In this document: positions 19,157 to 24,976 of the stretch, piece after piece
Position numbering within the stretch: position 1 is the first letter of the stretch
Layout of the letters: every line of letters begins with the position of its first letter
Position numbers and translations under genes: made by a program
From: a virus
IMG/VR virus record: IMGVR_UViG_3300046820_000572
Span: 1-24,976 of that record
Length of the DNA stretch: 24,976 nucleotides
Reading direction: 5' to 3' (one strand)
Notes under the pieces: model-generated
The model's input: the letters and a program-made list of their open reading frames with translations, nothing else
Database searches by the model: none
What the model was told of the DNA's origin: nothing

Positions 19157-19387
19157 ATGGCACAAATCGAAAAAACACAACTAGAGAAGATCCACAGTCT
19201 ACGAGTAGCTTACGCAACAGCTAAGTTGAGAATTGCTGAGATCGAAATTGAGAAGCAGGGTCTTTTCATTCAACTTTCAAAGATATCTGAAAAGATCTCT
19301 GAAGAAGAGGAAGCTATTAAGGCTGAGTTCGGAGAGGACGCAGTCATCGACCTTAAGACAGGGGAGGTGACCAATGGTAATTCGTAA
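19157..19387 (+). CDS. Small coiled-coil protein, 76 aa
   Basis: The product starts MAQIEKTQLEKIHSLRVAYA and is one long charged helix (AKLRIAEIEIEKQGLFIQLS, KISEKISEEEEAIKAEFGED), followed by a short ending AVIDLKTGEVTNGNS. The 'L...FG..AVIDL.TGE.T' ending recurs in small proteins of Bacteroidota and marine phages. The function is unknown; it is probably a dimeric coiled coil. Its end overlaps the next gene by 14 bp. Confidence 0.7.
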   Translation: MAQIEKTQLEKIHSLRVAYATAKLRIAEIEIEKQGLFIQLSKISEKISEEEEAIKAEFGEDAVIDLKTGEVTNGNS

Positions 19388-19607
19388 AGTATCTATCGGT
19401 GCAGACTACAAGGGTAGTTCTATGCACTACGTTGTAGGTCAATCTGTATTTAATGACATGTACAAAATACATCTCATCAGAGAGGTGAATAGACGCATTG
19501 AGATATTTGTCATTCAAGGTGAAGATGGATCAGGCGAAATTTACCTATGGAAGACCTTTAACGAAAACATGCCAGCAACTTTAGAGTTTAATCTTGATTT
19601 TGAATGA
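19374..19607 (+). CDS. Conserved small phage protein, 77 aa
   Basis: Begins MVIRKVSIGADYKGSSMHYV and continues GQSVFNDMYKIHLIREVNRR then IEIFVIQGEDGSGEIYLWKT and FNENMPATLEFNLDF. The 'DYK..MHYVVGQ.V....K.HLI......I.I......GE...WK.FN.NMP...E.N..F' pattern is a recurring phage protein type near packaging genes. Predicted as a small beta protein; function unknown. It overlaps its neighbours by 14 and 4 bp. Confidence 0.72.
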   Translation: MVIRKVSIGADYKGSSMHYVVGQSVFNDMYKIHLIREVNRRIEIFVIQGEDGSGEIYLWKTFNENMPATLEFNLDFE

Positions 19608-20182
19608 GGTCACCATCTCACTTTATTGTAGAGCCAGTAGGTGGATCTAGGTACGATAACGTGAAGAGCATTGGAGGTATAGACTTTATAACTAGCTCTT
19701 CAAAGGAAGATCACAAGGCATCTAATAGACACGCTAAGGTTTTGGCTACACCTATTGGATATACTGGAGATGTTATGCCAGGAGATATTGTGATAGTTCA
19801 CCACAACGTATTTAAGTACTACAACGATGTTCACGGTAATGAGCGTAGCGGTAGGTCACACCTTTTTGAAAGCATATTCTTGATTGATGATGATCAGTTT
19901 TATCTTTACAAGAGAGACGGTGACTGGAAAGCTCACTCACGGTATTGCTTTGTTAAGCCAGAGAAACGAATGGATAACTACATTCTTTCAAAGATTGGAA
20001 ACGAGGAGTACTTGAGGGGAACTCTTATATACCCTAACCAAGATCTTATTGACAAGGGATTAAAGAGCGGTGACAAGGTTGCCTTTATCCCAGAGAGTGA
20101 GTATGAATTTGAGATAGATGGAGTTACCCTCTACAGAATGTATTCTAAAAATGTTTGCATAGAACTAAATGGAGTTAAATGA
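19604..20182 (+). CDS. Tandem GroES-like phage protein, 192 aa
   Basis: Two regions resemble the GroES beta-barrel. The first (about 42-105) has RHAKVLATPIGYTGDVMPGD then IVIVHHNVF. The second (about 113-188) has YCFVKPEKR, RGTLIYPNQ, GLKSGDKVAFIPESEYEFEI and DGVTLYRMYSKNVCIE, following the GroES order 'V.P..D...G.I......GD.V.F......E...DGE.LY.M...DI'. Related proteins occur upstream of terminase in phages and are sometimes annotated as co-chaperonin. No obvious mobile loop with a GIVL-type tripeptide is seen, so it may not work with GroEL. It overlaps its neighbours by 4 and 14 bp. Confidence 0.68.
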   Translation: MRSPSHFIVEPVGGSRYDNVKSIGGIDFITSSSKEDHKASNRHAKVLATPIGYTGDVMPGDIVIVHHNVFKYYNDVHGNERSGRSHLFESIFLIDDDQFYLYKRDGDWKAHSRYCFVKPEKRMDNYILSKIGNEEYLRGTLIYPNQDLIDKGLKSGDKVAFIPESEYEFEIDGVTLYRMYSKNVCIELNGVK

Positions 20183-20447
20183 AACAAAGAGAAAGATTAT
20201 CAGTGCTGGCCGAAAGGCTGTGATGCACTTGATAGAAGTTGCAGAGGAGAGAATCATCTCTGGAGGAGAAGAAGACCTTTCCGCTGACAAGCTAAAGAAC
20301 GCTGCTGCTACTAAGAAGCTGGCAATATTTGATGCGTTTGAGATACTTGATCGTGTTGAGGCAGAGGAAGAACTGCTAAATAAAACAGACGTAGATGAAA
20401 CTGGAAAAGGTGGATTTGCTGAACGAAGAGCAAAGAGACACGGGTAA
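20169..20447 (+). CDS. terS: Probable terminase small subunit
   Basis: A 92-residue helical protein starting MELNETKRKIISAGRKAVMH, then LIEVAEERIISGGEEDLSAD, KLKNAAATKKLAIFDAFEIL and a basic C-terminus (GGFAERRAKRHG). Small terminase subunits recognise phage DNA and regulate the packaging motor. The call rests on its position directly before terL, its size and the 'EDL.AD..KNAAATKKLAIFDAFEIL' segment, which I associate with this position in Bacteroidota phages. Its end overlaps the terL start by 53 bp, an unusually long overlap that may couple the two. Confidence 0.66.
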   Translation: MELNETKRKIISAGRKAVMHLIEVAEERIISGGEEDLSADKLKNAAATKKLAIFDAFEILDRVEAEEELLNKTDVDETGKGGFAERRAKRHG

Positions 20448-22677
20448 GTCCCTGTACACTATTATTGATGTTATACCTGAGAAGGATAGGATCAAGGGTA
20501 ATACCAAAAAGATATACCAGTACGGGTATAATTCTGAGTATGACCTTGTGGTTATATCTAAGGACGGTACCATTGGTGAAATATATCAGATTAATGGATT
20601 AAAAGTAGCATTACCAGAGGAGCCTAAGAAAGTTTACAGCAGGTCTGCAAAGAAAGAAGATCAGTACTGGGAGAGATCTGAGTTTCCATCAGCTCTTTCT
20701 AAGATAAAGTCAATCTTTCAGTGGAACAAGATGCCTCTCCAGTTTAGAAATAACTGGGTAGATTACATTGACGCTGAGTTCGACAGGAGAGATAATGGAT
20801 TCTGGTTTAAGAATAACGGGATCTCAACATACATCACTGGTGGTCACTACATGTACTTGCAGTGGTCTAGCATTGACGTTGGTTTCCCAGATTTCAGAGA
20901 GGCTAACAGAATCCTTTACATTTACTGGGAGGCTTGCAAGGCTGACCCAAGATCTTTTGGTATGGTGTACTTGAAGATCAGACGTTCTGGATTTTCGTAC
21001 ATGGCAGACGGTGAGATTGTTAACATCGGTACAAACATCCACAACGGACGTATAGGGATTCTATCGAAGACTGGTCCAGATGCGAAGACGATGTTTACGG
21101 ATAAGGTTGTACCTACGTTTAGGAATTATCCGTTTTTTTTCAAGCCTATTCAAGACGGTATGGACAATCCAAGGACTGAACTGGCATTTAGAATACCATC
21201 TTCCAAGATCACTGCAAAGAACTTTAAGACTATGCACGATGAAGAGGAGCCAGAGGAAGGTCTTAATACTACTATTGACTGGAAAAATACCGCAGACAAC
21301 AGCTACGATGGTGAGAAGCTACAGTTGTTGGTACATGACGAAAGTGGTAAGTGGTCACAACCAAATAATATTCTGAACAACTGGCGTGTAACCAAAACAT
21401 GTTTGCGTCTAGGTAGAAAGATTATTGGAAAGTGTATGATGGGATCTACATCCAACGCACTTGACAAGGGTGGCGAGAACTTCAAGAAGTTGTACGAAGA
21501 CTCAAGACCAAACAAGAGATCAGAGAACGATCAGACTAAGAGTGGTCTTTATGCCCTATTTATTCCTATGGAGTGGAACATGGAAGGCTTTATAGATAAG
21601 TACGGCATGCCAGTATTTAGAAAGCCTGAGAAGCCTGTAATAGGGGTCGATGGTGAGGTTATAAACCTTGGGGCTATAGACTATTGGGAGAATGAAGTAA
21701 AGTCTCTTAAAAGTGATCCTGATGCCCTTAACGAGTTCTATCGTCAGTACCCTAGAACAGAGTCTCACGCGTTCAGAGATGAGAGTAAGCAGTCGATATT
21801 CAACCTTACCAAGATCTATACTCAGATTGACTTTAACGACAGCTTGATAGCTGGCAGCTTTACCACTAGAGGATTCTTTAGTTGGAGAGATGGGAAGAAG
21901 GACAGCGAGGTTGTTTGGACTCCAGATCCAAGGGGAAGGTTCAACATATCATGGGTTCCTCCACGTGGTCTACAGAACAGGGTTGACAGGAGAGGCGATT
22001 TGTTTTACCCAATGAATGAGCACATCGGTGCGTTCGGTTGTGACTCCTACGATATCTCTGGGACTGTAGATGGATTTGGATCTAACGGAGCATTGCATGG
22101 TTTGACTAAGTTCAACATGGAAGACGCTCCAAGTAATGAGTTTTTTCTAGAGTATGTTGCACGTCCTCAAACCGCAGAAATATTTTTTGAGGAAGTATTG
22201 ATGGCATGCTTCTTTTATGGTATGCCAGTATTGGCAGAAAATAACAAGCCAAGACTATTGTACCACATGAAGAATAGAGGCTACAGACACTTCTGTTTGA
22301 ACAGACCAGATAAGCCACTGTCAAAGCTATCACCAACGGAGAGAGAGCTTGGTGGTATACCTAACTCAAGTGAAGATGTAAGGCAGGCTCACGCATCTGC
22401 GATTGAGACGTATATTGAGAAGAATGTTGGCCTAGATATGGAGGCTACGTACAGAGATCCTTCCGAGATGGGTTCGATGTACTTTAACAGAACTTTAAAT
22501 GACTGGGCTAAGTTTGATATTAGCAATAGAACAAAATACGATGCCTCTATTAGTTCTGGTTTAGCTATCATGGCTAATCAAAAACACATGTATCAGCCTG
22601 AGAGAAAAGAGTCAAAAATAAGCATTAAATTTGCAAGATACAAGAACAATGGGACAACCAGTCAAATAATTAGCTAA
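20395..22677 (+). CDS. terL: Terminase large subunit (packaging motor ATPase-nuclease)
   Basis: The product is 760 residues, long for a TerL. ATPase: KIRRSGFS (194-201) in the place of a degenerate Walker A, LLVHDE (311-316) as Walker B with the catalytic Glu, and GSTSN (350-354) as the coupling motif. YRQYPRTESHAF (449-460) is the usual link region. Nuclease: acidic strand FGCDSYD (548-553), then VLAENNKPRLL and a helix with HASAIETYI. The first 100 residues precede the ATPase core and are extra; the start at 20395 lies 53 bp inside terS, and a later start cannot be excluded. It pumps DNA into the procapsid through the portal encoded next. Confidence 0.92.
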   Translation: MKLEKVDLLNEEQRDTGKSLYTIIDVIPEKDRIKGNTKKIYQYGYNSEYDLVVISKDGTIGEIYQINGLKVALPEEPKKVYSRSAKKEDQYWERSEFPSALSKIKSIFQWNKMPLQFRNNWVDYIDAEFDRRDNGFWFKNNGISTYITGGHYMYLQWSSIDVGFPDFREANRILYIYWEACKADPRSFGMVYLKIRRSGFSYMADGEIVNIGTNIHNGRIGILSKTGPDAKTMFTDKVVPTFRNYPFFFKPIQDGMDNPRTELAFRIPSSKITAKNFKTMHDEEEPEEGLNTTIDWKNTADNSYDGEKLQLLVHDESGKWSQPNNILNNWRVTKTCLRLGRKIIGKCMMGSTSNALDKGGENFKKLYEDSRPNKRSENDQTKSGLYALFIPMEWNMEGFIDKYGMPVFRKPEKPVIGVDGEVINLGAIDYWENEVKSLKSDPDALNEFYRQYPRTESHAFRDESKQSIFNLTKIYTQIDFNDSLIAGSFTTRGFFSWRDGKKDSEVVWTPDPRGRFNISWVPPRGLQNRVDRRGDLFYPMNEHIGAFGCDSYDISGTVDGFGSNGALHGLTKFNMEDAPSNEFFLEYVARPQTAEIFFEEVLMACFFYGMPVLAENNKPRLLYHMKNRGYRHFCLNRPDKPLSKLSPTERELGGIPNSSEDVRQAHASAIETYIEKNVGLDMEATYRDPSEMGSMYFNRTLNDWAKFDISNRTKYDASISSGLAIMANQKHMYQPERKESKISIKFARYKNNGTTSQIIS

Positions 22678-24976
22678 TGCGGAAAGATTCGAATATAAAC
22701 ATATCTCCGATCCAGTTTCCAAGCCAACTTGCCACAGATGCAGAGAAGGCGAGTGTAGAGTTTGGATTAAGAGTAGGACAAGCCATCCAGTACGAATGGT
22801 TTAGGAGAGACAGTGGATCTGCAAGGTATTACAACCAGTGGAAAGACTTTAACCGTCTTAGGTTGTACGCTCGTGGAGAGCAGCCTATTCAGAAGTACAA
22901 GAACGAATTAGCTATTGATGGAGACCTTTCTTACTTAAACATTGATTGGACGCCAGTTCCAATTATCCCTAAGTTTGTAGACATCGTTGTTAATGGTATG
23001 TCTGACAGACTTTTTACAATTAAAGCCTACGCTCAAGATGCTCTTTCTGCCGATAGGAGAAATCAGTATCAGGACATGATCGAAGGTGAGATGGCAGCGA
23101 AAGAGGTTTTGATGGAGGTTCAAGATAAGTTTGGTGTAGATCCTTTCATGGTAAGTCCAGAAGATTTGCCAAACGATGACGAGGAGTTAGCTCTATTTAT
23201 GCAGCTTAACTATAAGCCATCTGTTGAGATTGCTGAAGAAGAAGCTATCAACACGATTCTATTAGAGAATCACTACGATGATACTAAGAGACGTTTTGAT
23301 TACGATCTAACAACTATCGGTATCGCTGTTGGTAAGCACGAGTTCCTTCCTGGAGAAGGCGTAAAGATTAACTATGTAGATCCAGCTAACGTGATCTACA
23401 GCTACACAGAAGATCCATACTTTAGAGATTGCTTCTACTGGGGAGAGGTTAAGACAGTTCCAATGAGTGAACTAATTAAGATTAACCCTAGACTTACTAA
23501 AGAGGATCTAGAAGAGATTGCAAAAACAAATCAGTCTTGGGGTGAGTACTACTCTGTATCAAGATTTTATTCTGACGATGTTTTTTCAAGAGACACATGT
23601 ACTCTACTTTACTTTAACTACAAGACCACAAAGACTTACGTTTACAAAAAGAAGATCCTAGACGGTAACGCTACTAGAGTAATCGAGAAAGATGAAAGCT
23701 TTAACCCTCCAGCAGAGATGATGGAGGAAGGTAGATTCGAAAGAATTGAGAAGACTATTGACGTGTGGTATGAGGGTGTGATGGTCGCTGGTACTCAGAT
23801 TGTACTTAAGTGGCAGTTGATGGAGAACATGGTAAGACCAAAGTCTGCATCTCAGATGGCTATGCCAAACTACGTTGCCGTTGCTCCAAGAATGTACAAG
23901 GGAACGATCGAGTCGTTGACTAGACGTATGATTCCTTTTGCAGATCTTATCCAGATCACTCACCTTAAGTTGCAGCAGGTTATTTCTAGAATGGTGCCAG
24001 ACGGTGTGTTCATTGACGCTGATGGTCTAAATGAGGTTGACCTTGGTAACGGTAACGCATACAATCCAGAGGACGCACTAAGACTATACTTCCAGACTGG
24101 TAGTGTTGTTGGACGTAGTTACACTGGTGACGGTGACTTCAACAACGCAAGAGTTCCTGTACAGCCTCTCACAGGCACTACGGGACAGTCTAAGATGGCT
24201 GCACTGATAAACAACTATAATCACTACTTGGAGATGTTGCGTGGCGTGACGGGGCTAAATGAGGCTCGTGACGGAAGTGATCCAGATCCACGTGCTTTGG
24301 TTGGCGTACAGAAGCTTGCAGCACTTAACTCAAACACTGCAACAAGACACATTCTTGACGCAAGTTTGTTTATGACCAAGACATTTGCTGAGGCACTTAG
24401 CGTTAGGGTTTCTGATATCTTGGAGTACGCTGACTTTGCAGAGGAGTTTGCGATGCAGATCGGTAAGTACAATGTTGGTATCCTAAGAGATATCAAGGAC
24501 TTGTACTTGCATGACTTTGGTATCTTTATTGAACTTTCTCCAGATGAGGAGCAGAAGGAGAGACTCGAGCAGAACATTCAGATTGCTCTATCTAGAAACG
24601 ATATCAACCTTGAGGACGCTATCGACATCAGAGAGATCAAGAACATTAAGATGGCTAATCAACTTCTTAAGGTTAAGAGAGCTAAGAAGATGGAGACTGA
24701 TCAGAAGAACGAGATGATGAAGCAGCAGATGCAGGCTCAGATCAACATGCAGTCTCAGGAGGCGGCTGCTCAAATGGCAATTCAAAAGATTCAACTTGAG
24801 ACAGAAAGTAAGATTCAACTCAAGCAGGCTGAGAACGCAATGGATCTAGAGAAGCTCAAGGGAGAAGCAATGTTGAAGCTACAGTTGATGGAGCGTGAGT
24901 TCCAGTACAACATGCAGTTAAACGGTATGCAAACTCAGTTGCTAAAGAATAGAGAGGAGATGAAGGAAGATAGAAA
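22677..24976 (+). CDS. Portal protein (partial, C-terminus beyond the window)
   Basis: The ATG at 22677 overlaps the terL stop as TAATG. At least 766 residues are present without a stop. It begins MRKDSNINISPIQFPSQLAT; then VEFGLRVGQAIQYEWFRRDS, KFVDIVVNGMSDRLF and YFRDCFYWGEVKTVP, as in portal proteins of Bacteroidota podophages. MAALINNYNHYLEMLRGVTG followed by NEARDGSD is the conserved clip and stem region. The last roughly 90 residues seen are a Gln, Met and Glu-rich coiled coil (MMKQQMQAQINMQSQEAAAQ), typical of a long helical barrel inside the capsid. It forms the dodecameric channel for DNA entry and exit. Confidence 0.88.
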   Translation, partial: MRKDSNINISPIQFPSQLATDAEKASVEFGLRVGQAIQYEWFRRDSGSARYYNQWKDFNRLRLYARGEQPIQKYKNELAIDGDLSYLNIDWTPVPIIPKFVDIVVNGMSDRLFTIKAYAQDALSADRRNQYQDMIEGEMAAKEVLMEVQDKFGVDPFMVSPEDLPNDDEELALFMQLNYKPSVEIAEEEAINTILLENHYDDTKRRFDYDLTTIGIAVGKHEFLPGEGVKINYVDPANVIYSYTEDPYFRDCFYWGEVKTVPMSELIKINPRLTKEDLEEIAKTNQSWGEYYSVSRFYSDDVFSRDTCTLLYFNYKTTKTYVYKKKILDGNATRVIEKDESFNPPAEMMEEGRFERIEKTIDVWYEGVMVAGTQIVLKWQLMENMVRPKSASQMAMPNYVAVAPRMYKGTIESLTRRMIPFADLIQITHLKLQQVISRMVPDGVFIDADGLNEVDLGNGNAYNPEDALRLYFQTGSVVGRSYTGDGDFNNARVPVQPLTGTTGQSKMAALINNYNHYLEMLRGVTGLNEARDGSDPDPRALVGVQKLAALNSNTATRHILDASLFMTKTFAEALSVRVSDILEYADFAEEFAMQIGKYNVGILRDIKDLYLHDFGIFIELSPDEEQKERLEQNIQIALSRNDINLEDAIDIREIKNIKMANQLLKVKRAKKMETDQKNEMMKQQMQAQINMQSQEAAAQMAIQKIQLETESKIQLKQAENAMDLEKLKGEAMLKLQLMEREFQYNMQLNGMQTQLLKNREEMKEDR

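Overview
The window looks like part of the genome of a tailed double-stranded DNA phage of a Bacteroidota (Flavobacteriia-like) host. Evidence: a TerS-TerL-portal packaging block, a 2,300-residue S74 tail fibre, a GH19 lysis cassette, A-rich gene leaders instead of Shine-Dalgarno sites, and repeated TAnnTTTG promoter boxes (mostly TATATTTG) of the Bacteroidota type. Family-level placement cannot be made from this window. The genome continues past both ends: a small gene is cut at base 1 and the portal gene at base 24976.

Region 1 (1-3884, minus strand) is a dense early-type operon of at least 16 small genes, mostly of unknown function. Some genes are joined by ATGA overlaps. Others are separated by structured RNA. 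Three intergenic junctions hold complete type I hammerhead ribozymes (2813-2866, 3095-3144, 3602-3653). Two more junctions hold a different RNA element with covarying stems and an identical 16-nt core (2048-2088, 3913-3951), which I cannot match to a known family. All five sit just downstream of a stop codon or operon head and just upstream of a shared CTAAAC...ATG leader, so together they look like an RNA-processing system that cuts a polycistronic transcript into single-gene messages.

Region 2 (3885-5213) is 1.3 kb with no convincing gene. It holds phased dyads, a helically phased CACAA array, two identical palindromic operators and an AT-rich tract: a control region and possible replication origin.

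Region 3 (5214-7540) has phage-encoded GroEL and GroES, overlapping and in the order groEL-groES, followed by a convergent winged-helix regulator gene. That regulator's 3' end overlaps groES, and its apparent terminator lies inside the groES coding sequence over the mobile loop.

Region 4 (7574-16673, plus strand) has six very small proteins, most of them lysine-rich, a small virion-type protein, the giant tail fibre, a fibre-adjacent protein and a conserved unknown. It ends in a strong intrinsic terminator.

Region 5 (16756-19107) is a lysis cassette of two holin-like membrane proteins, a PAS-domain protein with two membrane helices, a GH19 endolysin and a spanin-like envelope protein. Region 6 (19132-end) has small conserved genes, a tandem GroES-like protein, TerS, TerL and the portal. 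Late transcription appears to be driven from repeated boxes at 5184, 7546, 8393, 16253, 16756 and 19132.
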